Origin: Crocinitomicaceae bacterium
GTDB taxonomy: Bacteria; Bacteroidota; Bacteroidia; Flavobacteriales_D; Sanyastnellaceae
Direction: 5' to 3'
Assembly (NCBI GenBank): GCA_002690915.1
Contig: NZGF01000050.1
Span: 1 to 64,000, forward strand
DNA length: 64,000 nt
Of this stretch, positions 35,833-44,651 are shown one piece after another. The translations under genes were made by a program, and so were the position numbers. Each line of letters starts with the position of its first letter. Within the stretch, counting starts at the first letter, position 1. The notes beneath the pieces were generated by a model. That model did no database searches. It was not told the DNA's origin and saw only the letters and a list, made by a program, of their open reading frames with translations.

Positions 35833-36939
35833 ATGAAACGTGTTCTTACGGTCATCGGGGCTAGGCCCCAATGGATGAAAGCCAGTGCACTGAGCCGTGT
35901 GTTGGAAGAGGCTCATTTGGGCATTGAAGAACGGGTCTTGCACACAGGACAGCATTATTCCCACGACATGGCGGGGCGTTTCGTTGACGAATTAAACCTG
36001 CCAGCTGCGCATCATGTCTTGAACGTTTCAAAGGATCCCGCGTTGCGCATGGGCGAGATGATGGAGGGCGTGATGGCGGCGATTATGAAAGATGCGCCCG
36101 ATGCGGTTATCCTTTTCGGAGATACTGATTCCACGCTCGCTGGAGCGTTGGCGGCAAACCGGACAGGTACGCCGGCGGTCCACATCGAAGCCGGTCTCAG
36201 GTCATTCGATCGCAACATGCCGGAGGAAATCAACCGCATTCTCACGGACGCCATAAGTGATGTGCTGTTTTGCCCCTCGAAGGCTGCTGTTGCATTGCTC
36301 GCGAGAGAAGGAATCGTGAGCGGCGCTCGAGAGGGGCTAATTGTCGAGGTTTCCGGTGATCTCATGCTCGATACCGCGCGGCATTTTGGAGGTGAAGTCC
36401 TACCTGTTTCGGAGGATTCTCGAACCGTTGTCCTTACGCTACATCGGCCATCAAATGTGGACAATCCCGATAGGCTGAGGGCTTGGTTGGAATCTGCTGG
36501 TTCGGCAGCCAAATCGAGGGGGTGGCAATTGCTTTTCCCCGTTCATCCCAGAACTGCTCGGGTAGCGGAACGCATTTACGGCAAAGCTTGGAGCGGTCAG
36601 CTCCTTGACCTTGGCATTGACGCGCAAGAACCAGCGAGCTATCTGCAGATGATCAGCTGGTTGAAAGCAGCGCGACAAGTTTGGACGGATTCTGGTGGTT
36701 TGCAAAAGGAGGCGTATTTCATGGGCCGACCTGCTCTGGTGTTACGCGAAACTACCGAGTGGACGGAGTTAATGGATCACGGTGTTGCCCGTTTGTGCCC
36801 CAAGCCAGATGAAATGGATGCAGCAATCACTGCGTTGGAGGAGGGACATGATAAGATGGATTTCTCCGCTCCATTGTATGGGAATGGAAAGGCGGCGTTG
36901 CACATTGCTCAGACCTTGCGAACATGGCTGAATCGGTAA
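35833..36939 (+). CDS. wecB: UDP-N-acetylglucosamine 2-epimerase (non-hydrolysing)
   Basis: A 368-residue cytoplasmic enzyme converting UDP-GlcNAc and UDP-ManNAc, used for surface polysaccharide precursors. It has the two-Rossmann GT-B-like fold of the family with conserved VIGARPQWMKA at the N-terminus, GDTDST, EAGLRS, MPEEINR and DSGGLQKEAYFMGRP. The usual THREN motif reads LHRPSNVDN, as in one branch of the family. The last 16 bp overlap the start of a polysaccharide-deacetylase-like gene, so the two are coupled. Together they suggest a step in exopolysaccharide or O-antigen synthesis; no glycosyltransferases are nearby. A related 2-epimerase for another UDP-sugar is possible. Confidence 0.85.
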   Translation: MKRVLTVIGARPQWMKASALSRVLEEAHLGIEERVLHTGQHYSHDMAGRFVDELNLPAAHHVLNVSKDPALRMGEMMEGVMAAIMKDAPDAVILFGDTDSTLAGALAANRTGTPAVHIEAGLRSFDRNMPEEINRILTDAISDVLFCPSKAAVALLAREGIVSGAREGLIVEVSGDLMLDTARHFGGEVLPVSEDSRTVVLTLHRPSNVDNPDRLRAWLESAGSAAKSRGWQLLFPVHPRTARVAERIYGKAWSGQLLDLGIDAQEPASYLQMISWLKAARQVWTDSGGLQKEAYFMGRPALVLRETTEWTELMDHGVARLCPKPDEMDAAITALEEGHDKMDFSAPLYGNGKAALHIAQTLRTWLNR

Positions 36940-38270
36940 ACCTATGGGCGGCAGATGGTGCCTTTACTGCACGCCACAAATACGTGGCGTACATCGTCTT
37001 CGACGTGGTGCTTGGCCGGCCTTATCAATGGTGTGATTCTCGTGTCCAGTGGAAGCAAAGCGAAGGCCTGAAAATTCAATACGGAGGCAAACGGGAAACG
37101 GAATTAGCCGCCGCTTGGATTCCCGCCTGTGGACTTCTGGAGGGAACAGGGTTGGATCATCCCGCTCGAAGCACATGGTCCGACATGTCAGGACCGGGAG
37201 TTCCCGGTAAAGGAAGGCTTCCTTTTGGTGTGGCCAATGAATCCGCCGGTCGCATTGATGTGGATTGGTGGAGCTGGGTGTTTTGGATGGTAACCCGATT
37301 GGAAGAATACAATGCTTCTGACGCGGCTTTCGACGGCATGGGTCGTTTTCAAGCAGCAGCTTCCATGGCATACTCGGAGAATTGGTTGCTGCGGCCAGAG
37401 GTGGAGGTGCGCATCCGAGCTTGGGCATCTTCGGTAGGCATCATGCCTCGCTCTTGCTCTTATAAAGTCAATCCGACCATTGACGTGGACAGCGCATATG
37501 CCTACCGGCATCGCAGTGCATTGCGCACCGCAGGTGCCACAGTGAAAGACATCTTGACAGGAAGCAGAATCCGCTTGGCTGAACGCTGGCGTGTCCTTGC
37601 ATTAGGAAAGCCGGATCCTTACGACACTTACGATTGGCTGGAATCTGTTCACGCAGCACATGGCTTGCAGGCCCGGTATTTTTTCTTGCTTGCAAATCGC
37701 GGGCCGAACGACCGGCCAGTGGATTGGCGTCAGCCGGGTATGAAAGCGCTGGTGCATCGCCTCTCCCAATCCGCAAAAGTTGGCATTCATCCTGGTGTTG
37801 CTAGCCACGATTCGAGCCATGCTGAAAAACTGAAAATGGAGATTGTTCGGTTGGAAGAAATTTCAAAGATGCCCGTCCATAATGCTCGGCAGCACTACTT
37901 GCTTCAGCGCTTGCCTGCGAGCTGGAGGCGATTGGCAGAAGTTGGGATCCGACATGACCATAGCTTAGGATATGCCGATAGTATTGGTTTTCGTGCAGGT
38001 ATGTCGCGTCCTTTTCGAGCGTTTGATGCTTCTTCGAATAGGCCGTTGGAACTGACCATTCATCCCGTTTCCGCAATGGATGCTACATTGAATTGCTACA
38101 TGAAGCTTTCTCCGAATCAAGCACTGGATTCCCTGGAGGAGCTGGCGCACGAAGTGAAGGCTGTTGATGGTGAGTTGACCTTGCTTTGGCACAACGAAAC
38201 AGTGAGTGAATGCGAGGAGTGGATAGGGTGGCGTATGGTGTACGAACAAGTATTTGAACGCGTGTGTTAA
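36924..38270 (+). CDS. Polysaccharide-deacetylase-like protein (DUF7033-type N-terminus)
   Basis: A 448-residue protein starting at ATG 36924 inside the end of wecB. The N-terminal half (about 1-180) looks like the uncharacterised DUF7033-type domain (YIVFDVVLGRPYQW, DWWSWVFWMVTRLEEYN). The C-terminal half resembles a NodB deacetylase barrel: NPTIDVDSAYAY supplies the acidic metal site, GIHPGVASHDS the His pair, and GYADSIGFRAGMSRPFRAFD the late Arg motif. Such proteins in Bacteroidota lie in cell-surface sugar clusters, but their substrate is not known. No signal peptide is seen, so it probably acts in the cytoplasm on a precursor. The family name is from memory and moderately certain. Confidence 0.7.
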   Translation: MAESVNLWAADGAFTARHKYVAYIVFDVVLGRPYQWCDSRVQWKQSEGLKIQYGGKRETELAAAWIPACGLLEGTGLDHPARSTWSDMSGPGVPGKGRLPFGVANESAGRIDVDWWSWVFWMVTRLEEYNASDAAFDGMGRFQAAASMAYSENWLLRPEVEVRIRAWASSVGIMPRSCSYKVNPTIDVDSAYAYRHRSALRTAGATVKDILTGSRIRLAERWRVLALGKPDPYDTYDWLESVHAAHGLQARYFFLLANRGPNDRPVDWRQPGMKALVHRLSQSAKVGIHPGVASHDSSHAEKLKMEIVRLEEISKMPVHNARQHYLLQRLPASWRRLAEVGIRHDHSLGYADSIGFRAGMSRPFRAFDASSNRPLELTIHPVSAMDATLNCYMKLSPNQALDSLEELAHEVKAVDGELTLLWHNETVSECEEWIGWRMVYEQVFERVC

Positions 38271-38280
38271 AACAGTGCCC

Positions 38281-38934
38281 ATGATAACGGATTTCTCATC
38301 AACCAACAGCGTAGTCAACGAATTTGTAGCTGAGCTTCGCGATGTAGAGAAACAGCAGGATCCCCTGCGCTTTCGGTTTAATCTGAAGCGATTGGGAAGT
38401 GTCATGGCTGCTGAGATGAGCAAGTCCATGGCGTTTACCTCAGCCCAGGTTCAGACGCCGTTGGGCTCCGTGCCGATAAATCGCCTCGCTGAACAGCCTG
38501 TATTGGCTACCATTCTCCGGGCCGGATTGCCCTTGCACGAGGGAGTGGCTGATGTATTTGATCGTGCTGAGCAAGCCTTTGTGTCAGCATGTCGTAACTA
38601 CGTCGATGAAGCGCACAGCGCCTTCAAAATCGGCATTGATGCCGTAAGCGCCCCCCCGCTGGACGGAAAGGTCTTGGTAGTGTCCGATCCAATGCTCGCC
38701 ACCGGTGAGTCGTTGGTTCAAGTGTTGACGGCGCTCTTCGCATCACACGGTACACCGACGGCGGTGCATGTATTGGTCGCCATCGCGAGTAAGCAAGGAA
38801 TTGCTCACCTTCAAAAGCATCATCCGAATGCTCACCTCTGGGTGGCTGCTGTGGATTCCGAGTTGAACAACAAAGGCTACATTATTCCGGGATTGGGAGA
38901 TGCCGGTGACTTGGCCTTTGGAACAAAGATGTGA
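38281..38934 (+). CDS. upp: Uracil phosphoribosyltransferase
   Basis: A 217-residue enzyme that makes UMP from uracil and PRPP in pyrimidine salvage. ATG 38281 lies 10 bp after the deacetylase stop; the track's earlier TTG start at 38254 overlaps that gene. The PRPP-binding loop region is VLVVSDPMLATGESLVQV, and YIIPGLGDAGDLAFGT is the conserved uracil-binding C-terminus. ILRAGLPLHEGV is another family segment. Its length is normal. The next gene starts 2 bp after the stop. Confidence 0.95.
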   Translation: MITDFSSTNSVVNEFVAELRDVEKQQDPLRFRFNLKRLGSVMAAEMSKSMAFTSAQVQTPLGSVPINRLAEQPVLATILRAGLPLHEGVADVFDRAEQAFVSACRNYVDEAHSAFKIGIDAVSAPPLDGKVLVVSDPMLATGESLVQVLTALFASHGTPTAVHVLVAIASKQGIAHLQKHHPNAHLWVAAVDSELNNKGYIIPGLGDAGDLAFGTKM

Positions 38935-38936
38935 GC

Positions 38937-39377
38937 ATGCCAAGTATCCTTGAAATTTTACTTTGGATGTTTGGAGCGGTGGTCAAATTTTTTGTGACAC
39001 CATCGCTGATGATTGCGCGTGGCTGGGGATTTTGGTCGACTGTCATCATCACCTCAGCAGGCGCGGCGGTAGGGGTATGGATTTTTTATTTCTCGGGCAA
39101 GTGGATCCTGAAGAAGTGGGCTGATTTTCGGGGGGAGAGAGGGCCCAAGCGACCGTTTTTTACACCGCAACGAAGGCGTATGGTTCGGTTTCGTAGGCTC
39201 TATGGCATGTGGGGATTGCTCGCCGTGAGCGGCCTGATTTCCGTTCCTATAGCCTCCATGCTAGCGGCAAAATATTACCAGCGTGACGAGCGTATGCCAT
39301 GGATCTTATTGGCGGCTTTCGTCTCTTGGTCGTTCATCCTGACTGCACTCTCTTTTTGGGTCATTGACATTGGTTGA
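38937..39377 (+). CDS. Small inner-membrane protein of unknown function
   Basis: Not recognised. It has 146 residues from ATG 38937; the GTG at 38931 in the track overlaps the upp stop. There are probably four hydrophobic segments: about 5-25, 31-53, 85-105 and 118-140. Between the second and third is a strongly basic loop (KKWADFRGERGPKRPFFTPQ, RRRMVRFRRL), which should face the cytoplasm. It lies between upp and a nucleotidase gene in the same direction, which suggests co-transcription but gives no function. Confidence 0.7.
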   Translation: MPSILEILLWMFGAVVKFFVTPSLMIARGWGFWSTVIITSAGAAVGVWIFYFSGKWILKKWADFRGERGPKRPFFTPQRRRMVRFRRLYGMWGLLAVSGLISVPIASMLAAKYYQRDERMPWILLAAFVSWSFILTALSFWVIDIG

Positions 39378-39384
39378 GCTGATG

Positions 39385-39392
39385 TACCTTAG
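39385..39392 (+). promoter_or_regulatory. -7-like box before the YjjG-type phosphatase gene
   Basis: TACCTTAG, one mismatch to TAnnTTTG, ends 4 nt before ATG 39397. Confidence 0.4.
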
Positions 39393-39396
39393 GGAC

Positions 39397-40131
39397 ATGT
39401 CCACGCCAAATTCGCTTGTTGACTTGTTTTTTGATTTGGACCGCACATTGTGGGACTTTGACCGCAATTCCCGAGAGGCCTTGGAGGAGATTTTCATCGA
39501 AATTGCTCAGCCCAACTTGCCCCAGCCCAAAACCGCTGGAGAATTCATTACCGTGTATGAGGCGGAAAACGAGAAATGCTGGAAAGCATATCGAGAGGGC
39601 CGTATCACAAAGGAATTGCTCCGGCCATTGCGCTTTCGAAAGGCCATGGAAAGATTGGGTTTTCCAGCATTTGAAGGTATGGAAGCGCTGGCAGAGGCCA
39701 TGGGGACTGCTTATGTCCAACGTGCGCCCTACCGTACCGCCCTCTTTGATGGAGCCATCGAAGTGTGCCAAGCGTTGAAGACGCGCGGGCACCGCATGTT
39801 CATTTTAACCAATGGATTTGAAGAAGTGCAGCACATCAAGGTTAGTCGAAGTGGACTTGAACCGTTTTTTGACGGGGTGTTCACAAGCGATGCTTTGGGA
39901 TTTAAAAAGCCAGATCCGAAGTGCTTCACAAAGTGCTTGGTCTTGGCCGATTCAAGCGCTGACCGTGCTGTTATGATCGGTGATGATTGGGAATGCGATG
40001 TTCAAGGAGCGCTCGAAGCAGGATTGGGGGCCATTCACTTTGACCCCTACCAACGGGAATCCCTGTCTTCCGTGACTCGCCGCATCAGCACGTTGCGTAC
40101 CTTGCTGGAGTTGGACTTCAATCAACGATAA
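39397..40131 (+). CDS. HAD hydrolase, YjjG-type pyrimidine nucleotidase
   Basis: A 244-residue cytoplasmic phosphatase. ATG 39397 was chosen over the track's start at 39364 because motif I then lies near the N-terminus and a -7-like box precedes it. HAD motifs: DLFFDLDRTLWDFDRN (nucleophile Asp and acid Asp), FILTNGFEEVQ (Thr), KKPDPKCF (Lys) and MIGDDWECDVQGA (acidic pair). The WDFDRN ending of motif I and overall length match the YjjG branch, which dephosphorylates non-canonical pyrimidine nucleotides. Proximity to upp fits pyrimidine metabolism. The exact substrate is inferred. Confidence 0.85.
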   Translation: MSTPNSLVDLFFDLDRTLWDFDRNSREALEEIFIEIAQPNLPQPKTAGEFITVYEAENEKCWKAYREGRITKELLRPLRFRKAMERLGFPAFEGMEALAEAMGTAYVQRAPYRTALFDGAIEVCQALKTRGHRMFILTNGFEEVQHIKVSRSGLEPFFDGVFTSDALGFKKPDPKCFTKCLVLADSSADRAVMIGDDWECDVQGALEAGLGAIHFDPYQRESLSSVTRRISTLRTLLELDFNQR

Positions 40132-40150
40132 TCCCTTAACGACTGCTGCC

Positions 40151-40471
40151 ATGTCACAAGAAGAAAAGAAGAAGCAACTGAACATTGATTTGCCGGAGGA
40201 ACTGTCATCGGGTACGTACTCCAACCTGGCCGTGATTACCCACAGTCCCGTAGAGTTTGTGGTGGATTTTGCACAGGTGATGCCCGGGATGAAACAAGCC
40301 CAAGTACGCAGTCGCATTATACTTGCCCCGCATCATGCCAAGCGCCTCCTGCATGCGTTGAGTGAAAATGTCAAGCGGTTTGAGCAACAACAGGGTCCCA
40401 TTCAGCCGCCAAAAGGAAACCAAGACCCGGCCATGCCGCTGACCTTCAGCGGACCGCAGGGTGAGGCGTAA
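40151..40471 (+). CDS. DUF3467 family protein
   Basis: A 106-residue cytoplasmic protein of the DUF3467 family. The core is YSNLAVITHSPVEFVVDFAQ, then QVRSRIILAPHHAKRLLHAL and an N-linked helix ending in FEQQQG. The family is widespread in Bacteroidota and has no established function. It begins 19 bp after the phosphatase gene and ends 6 bp from the convergent dihydroorotase-like gene. Confidence 0.88.
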   Translation: MSQEEKKKQLNIDLPEELSSGTYSNLAVITHSPVEFVVDFAQVMPGMKQAQVRSRIILAPHHAKRLLHALSENVKRFEQQQGPIQPPKGNQDPAMPLTFSGPQGEA

Positions 40472-40477
40472 TCACCC

Positions 40478-41734
40478 TCAACCCAGCACCGTACCCAGCA
40501 CCACTCCTTCACCAATGAAGGCGGTCGAACGGCTTGCGTACTTGGGGTGATTTTCGGCGATTGACACCTTCGCTTCTGCACTCGATTGGGTAGGGTGGTA
40601 CCACGTCAAATTGGCCGCAGCACCTTCTTCGATGTGAGGCACATCCAAGCCCAGTACCGCACGCGGACCGACCGTCAAAGCTCGGATGATAGCTCCGTGT
40701 GCACCAGGGGCATCCGCCAGCCCAGAAAGGGCCACAGGGAATACCGATTCAATACCGGCCATTCCATGGGATGCGAGCATAAACTCCACGTCATGGTGTT
40801 CAAGGTCTTCCGGGCGGTGGTCCGATACCAGCGCGTCAATCGTTCCATCTAAAAGTCCGTCGCACAAGGCCTGCCTGTCAGTGGTTGCCCGGAAGGGCGG
40901 TAGTGTCTTCAGGGTGCCATCAAAGGTGCTGAGGTCTTCATCTACAAAGAAGAGGTGGTGCGCAGAAGTTGCGCAGGTGACGTACAACCCCTCGTCTTTG
41001 GCTTCTCGGATTAGCTTCACAGACTCCGATGAACTGATGCACGAGAAGTGCAGTTTACCCCCTGTGTAGCGCAAGATATCGAGGTCACGTTTCATACGCA
41101 TCGTTTCCGATGCGGTCGGGTTCCCCACGACACCCATGTGCGTGCTGGTGCTGGATTCATGCATCTGTGGATGGGAATTCAGTCCCATTTCAAGGGGGCG
41201 CGTAACGATGGGGTGGGGTAAGCCGTGAGCGTATTCAAGCGCGCGACGCAGCATTTCAACGCTGTTGAGCGGGGCATCGTCCGAGAAGGCTACCGCGCCA
41301 GCTTGCGCGAGGTCGCGCATTTCGGAGAGTTGCTTTCCCTCCCGTCCTTTGGAAACGGTCCCCATCGGAAGAAGATGCGCATCGAGGTTGGCCGAACGGG
41401 AGATGAGGTAGGCAATGTTGGATTTGGTATCCGGTACAGGATATTGGTTCACGTTGAGTACGACGTGGGTAAAACCACCTGCTTGGGCAGCATGTAGTCC
41501 GTTTTCCAGGCCCTCCTTTTGCTCAAATCCAGGATCGGCAAAATCCGCTTGCAGGTCCATCCATCCGATCGATAGGTGAGCACCGGGCTCATTCCACTCG
41601 GTGGCTTCAGGGGATGAAGTAATCGCATCCTGAATGTCAATAATTACACCGTTCCGGACATGCACGTCTTTGGTGGTTCCGTGATGTGGGCCGCCGGGGT
41701 CGGTGATGGTTACGCCTTTGATGATGATTTCCAT
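40478..41734 (-). CDS. Dihydroorotase-like protein lacking the HxH metal motif (PyrC-prime type)
   Basis: A 418-residue amidohydrolase-fold protein related to class I dihydroorotase. At the position of the usual PGFIDLHVHLREPG the sequence is IGWMDLQADFADPG: both metal-binding His residues and the substrate Arg are gone. SDHRPEDLE retains the late Asp, and HLLPMGTVSKGREGKQLSEM is typical. I infer that it cannot perform the standard hydrolysis. Inactive homologues act as structural partners of aspartate carbamoyltransferase in some bacteria, and this could be one; pyrB is not in the window. It begins within the end of the BatA-like gene (25-bp overlap). Confidence 0.83.
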   Translation of the reverse strand: MEIIIKGVTITDPGGPHHGTTKDVHVRNGVIIDIQDAITSSPEATEWNEPGAHLSIGWMDLQADFADPGFEQKEGLENGLHAAQAGGFTHVVLNVNQYPVPDTKSNIAYLISRSANLDAHLLPMGTVSKGREGKQLSEMRDLAQAGAVAFSDDAPLNSVEMLRRALEYAHGLPHPIVTRPLEMGLNSHPQMHESSTSTHMGVVGNPTASETMRMKRDLDILRYTGGKLHFSCISSSESVKLIREAKDEGLYVTCATSAHHLFFVDEDLSTFDGTLKTLPPFRATTDRQALCDGLLDGTIDALVSDHRPEDLEHHDVEFMLASHGMAGIESVFPVALSGLADAPGAHGAIIRALTVGPRAVLGLDVPHIEEGAAANLTWYHPTQSSAEAKVSIAENHPKYASRSTAFIGEGVVLGTVLG

Positions 41735-43791
41735 AATCGGAGGAATAAGGTTTCAGCAGCAAGGGCTGCAACAGCAATGAGGAGCAACGCCTTCCACAAG
41801 GGGAGGCCTTGCTCCATGCGCTGGATGATTTGAGGCAATGTAGAACTGGTTCCGGCGAGAACACGCATCGTCGGCCATGACAGCGCATTCCAAGCAGCTT
41901 CAAAGTCCGAAGCGCTCCAAGCAAGATGGTCTGACTCGGCTCGGTCTTGGTTCAGACCGATGGCGGCAACGGAGGTTGTTCCATCCATTAGAATGTAATG
42001 GCCTGTTTCAAATGGTACACCCGCCAATTTGACCTGTGCACGTTGCCCGAGTTCACGTACTTCCGGGAGCCACTGCATCGCACGCGTCTCCGAAGCGGCT
42101 CCCCATTGTTGTGGGCCTTCCATGGACCACTCACTTTCCCGGCGGAGCGGTGTAGTAACCGCCCATGCTTCGGTGGCACCCAATTCGGCCTGATGAATTA
42201 CATGCAAAGAGGAGCGCTCAGCGATGCGAAGCATGAGCGGTACCCAGAAGGCATGCCGAATCAAATTGGTCGCTTCCACAGCAGCACCTGAATTCAAAAT
42301 GAAGGCTTGACCGCGCCCTCTGGGAATTCTTGAAAAAAAGGTCCGTCCGGATTCCGTGGTGGCCAGTGCCTCTTCTTTCGGAGCTGCGCTGCGGTTCCAA
42401 ATGGATTCAATGGTAGGCAGGTCAATGCGCTCCGGCGATTGTGCAAACATATCCGTGAAGAATGGATGATCAATTTGAAGATCACTCACTCGATCTGTTT
42501 GTTCAACCCACGAGGATGGCTCGGCCACTCCGAACCCCGCTAGCAGTGCGGAGTTGGGATTGCTTTTCGTTGGGATTTTGACCATTGTTCCCCCTTCTTC
42601 GACATACGTTAGAAGTGCGTTGGTAAATCCGGAGCTAGACTCTGGCCAATCGTTTAGGATGACTACCTGCTGTCCTGCGAAATCTCCTGGACTCCACTCG
42701 GTTTGATAAGTGACACGGTACAATCCGCCGGCTGTGTTGTAGGCGCGGCTCAACGCAGCATTGACATCCTCTGAATTGCCAGAGGAGAGTACAAGAATGT
42801 TGATTTGATTCAATACATCAAACCCGAAATGCCAACGGTCATCAAACCGGATGGGTGCATCATCGATTTCTACAGTAGCCGACTGGATACCCGCAATTCC
42901 ATTGGTATAGCGAAGAACAGTATCAGTGGGAATGCCGGGCACAAGGTTGAATGTTCCTATGGCCACCCGTTCGCCATTGATGCGCAGATTCATGGGAATG
43001 CGATCCACTGCTGCCCGTGAATTGTGCTGCATTCGCACACGCAAGGACGCTTGCCTGCCTTCGATTCGAACAGGTTCATCGAACCAGACAGAGTCAACCC
43101 AGATGTTCGGGGCACTGCTTGATAGCTCTGGCACAAAGAACCATTGGATGGAAGAGTCGGGCGGTGCTGCCTCGGCCGGTAAACGATGAGTGGAGGCTTG
43201 CAAATCACTGAATAAGTATGCCGACGTTAAGCGATCGGTGGCTTTTCCGATTTGATTTTCAATGCGCTGAAGAATGGAATTCAAGGGTTGCGACTGGTGC
43301 GTGAGACGAATGCCTTCGATACGTTCCATAGCCTGATCCCGCGTTAGAAATGCCTGGTCCCGTCCCGAAAATTCATTCGTGAGGACTTGAAATTGATCAG
43401 TAGGCTCGTATTGCTCGACCACCAATGAAGCCTTATTGCGAGCGGATTGAAGCAGCTGGCCTTCCTCTCCCATGCCTTCCATTGATAGGCTGTTGTCAAC
43501 GTAAATGGATACGACATGTCCACCCTTAGACGCTGAAGCGGGTTCAGCGCCATCAAACCACGTTGGTTGTGCAAATGCAACGATAAGTGCAGCAAATGCA
43601 ATCAAGCGCATCAGCAACACCCACCAGTGCCGGATTTGTTGCGTTGCCCGCGTGTCGCGCTGGACATCCTTGAGAAAAGCGACTTGAGAAAAGCGAACAC
43701 GCTTGAATCTTCGGAAATGAAGGAGATGTATGGCTATTGGAATAGCCAGTGCACCTAGACCCCAAAGTATTTCTGGATGCACAAATTCCAT
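41710..43791 (-). CDS. BatA-like N-terminal domain / von Willebrand A membrane protein
   Basis: A 693-residue inner-membrane protein. ATG 43791 is preferred over the track start 43812 because of the exact TAAATTTG box 6 nt upstream and the typical MEFVHPEILWGL opening. An N-terminal BatA-type segment carries membrane helices at about 6-25 and 55-78. A von Willebrand A domain follows, with the metal-site motif YVDNSLSMEG (DxSxS), and a long beta-rich periplasmic part. A final helix (KALLLIAVAALAAETLFL) lies near the C-terminus. BatA family proteins were linked to aerotolerance in Bacteroides; the role here is unknown. It overlaps the dihydroorotase-like gene. Confidence 0.85.
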   Translation of the reverse strand: MEFVHPEILWGLGALAIPIAIHLLHFRRFKRVRFSQVAFLKDVQRDTRATQQIRHWWVLLMRLIAFAALIVAFAQPTWFDGAEPASASKGGHVVSIYVDNSLSMEGMGEEGQLLQSARNKASLVVEQYEPTDQFQVLTNEFSGRDQAFLTRDQAMERIEGIRLTHQSQPLNSILQRIENQIGKATDRLTSAYLFSDLQASTHRLPAEAAPPDSSIQWFFVPELSSSAPNIWVDSVWFDEPVRIEGRQASLRVRMQHNSRAAVDRIPMNLRINGERVAIGTFNLVPGIPTDTVLRYTNGIAGIQSATVEIDDAPIRFDDRWHFGFDVLNQINILVLSSGNSEDVNAALSRAYNTAGGLYRVTYQTEWSPGDFAGQQVVILNDWPESSSGFTNALLTYVEEGGTMVKIPTKSNPNSALLAGFGVAEPSSWVEQTDRVSDLQIDHPFFTDMFAQSPERIDLPTIESIWNRSAAPKEEALATTESGRTFFSRIPRGRGQAFILNSGAAVEATNLIRHAFWVPLMLRIAERSSLHVIHQAELGATEAWAVTTPLRRESEWSMEGPQQWGAASETRAMQWLPEVRELGQRAQVKLAGVPFETGHYILMDGTTSVAAIGLNQDRAESDHLAWSASDFEAAWNALSWPTMRVLAGTSSTLPQIIQRMEQGLPLWKALLLIAVAALAAETLFLRLWKSSSKA

Positions 43792-43797
43792 TCTCTG

Positions 43798-43805
43798 CAA
43801 ATTTA
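43798..43805 (-). promoter_or_regulatory. -7 promoter box for the BatA-like gene
   Basis: TAAATTTG on the minus strand, exact TAnnTTTG match, 6 nt before ATG 43791. The divergent TIGR02757 gene starts at 43824, so both promoters lie within 32 bp; AATTTTG at 43811-43817 may serve the other strand. Confidence 0.5.
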
Positions 43806-43823
43806 GCTCCAATTTTGTGCGCG

Positions 43824-44639
43824 ATGGCGAAGCAAGTAACGAAGGATTTAAAAATACGCGTGTCGGTTGATCTCCGGGACTTCTTGCTGGAAAAAGCAGC
43901 CGCTTACGAGCGGCCAGATTTTATCCCCCACGATCCCATTGCGATTCCCCATCGGTTCTCCGATAAGGCAGACATCGAGCTCTCTGGATTCATCGCCGCG
44001 ACCCTTGCTTGGGGGCAGCGCAAAACCATTCTCGCCAGTGCTGGCGCATTCATGGACCGCTTGGAAGGGGCCCCTCGCGATTTCATGGAACATGCGACCC
44101 AAGAAGATATTCGCGCGGCTGCGAAGGGGTTTGTTCACCGCACGTTTCAGCCTCGCGATGCTGAGGTTTTCTTGAATGCACTTCAAGTCATAGTCAAAAC
44201 CTACGGAGGGCTTGAATACGCCTTTGTACCGTCGGACAGAGAAGTGCATGCTGAGGCGTGTCTCACTGTCTTCCACAATCGGTTTTTTGAAGCAGCTGCG
44301 CAGCGCGGGTACGAAGCAGACCGCACCCGTAAACATGTGGCAACGCCTGTTCGCGGTTCTGCCGCCAAACGCTTGAACATGTTTCTCCGGTGGATGGTGC
44401 GCCCGAATCGGCTGGGGGTGGACTTCGGAGTTTGGAGCCAAATCACACCAAAGCAGTTGATGTTGCCGTTGGATGTGCACACCGGGAACGTAGGACGTAA
44501 ACTTGGGTTGTTAACGCGAAAACAAAATGATTGGAAGGCCGTTGAATTGCTCACAACTGCCCTGCGGCAGGTGGATGAGGAGGATCCAGTCCGCTTGGAC
44601 TTTGCGTTGTTCGGGCTTGGCGCTATCGAGCACTTTTAA
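43824..44639 (+). CDS. TIGR02757 (DUF2400) family protein
   Basis: A 271-residue cytoplasmic protein of the TIGR02757/DUF2400 family. I chose ATG 43824 (MAKQVTKDLK); the track start at 43749 runs back through the divergent BatA-like gene. Conserved phrases include DFIPHDPIAIPHRFSDKADI, EIAGFIAAT-like SGFIAATLAWGQRKTI, LNMFLRWMVRPNRLGVDFG and MLPLDVHTGNVGRKLGLL. The fold resembles DNA glycosylase helical repeats, but no activity is established. The stop TAA is followed 12 bp later, in the same reading frame, by the MnmD-Nudix gene. Confidence 0.88.
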   Translation: MAKQVTKDLKIRVSVDLRDFLLEKAAAYERPDFIPHDPIAIPHRFSDKADIELSGFIAATLAWGQRKTILASAGAFMDRLEGAPRDFMEHATQEDIRAAAKGFVHRTFQPRDAEVFLNALQVIVKTYGGLEYAFVPSDREVHAEACLTVFHNRFFEAAAQRGYEADRTRKHVATPVRGSAAKRLNMFLRWMVRPNRLGVDFGVWSQITPKQLMLPLDVHTGNVGRKLGLLTRKQNDWKAVELLTTALRQVDEEDPVRLDFALFGLGAIEHF

Positions 44640-44651
44640 AGAAGCAATCCA

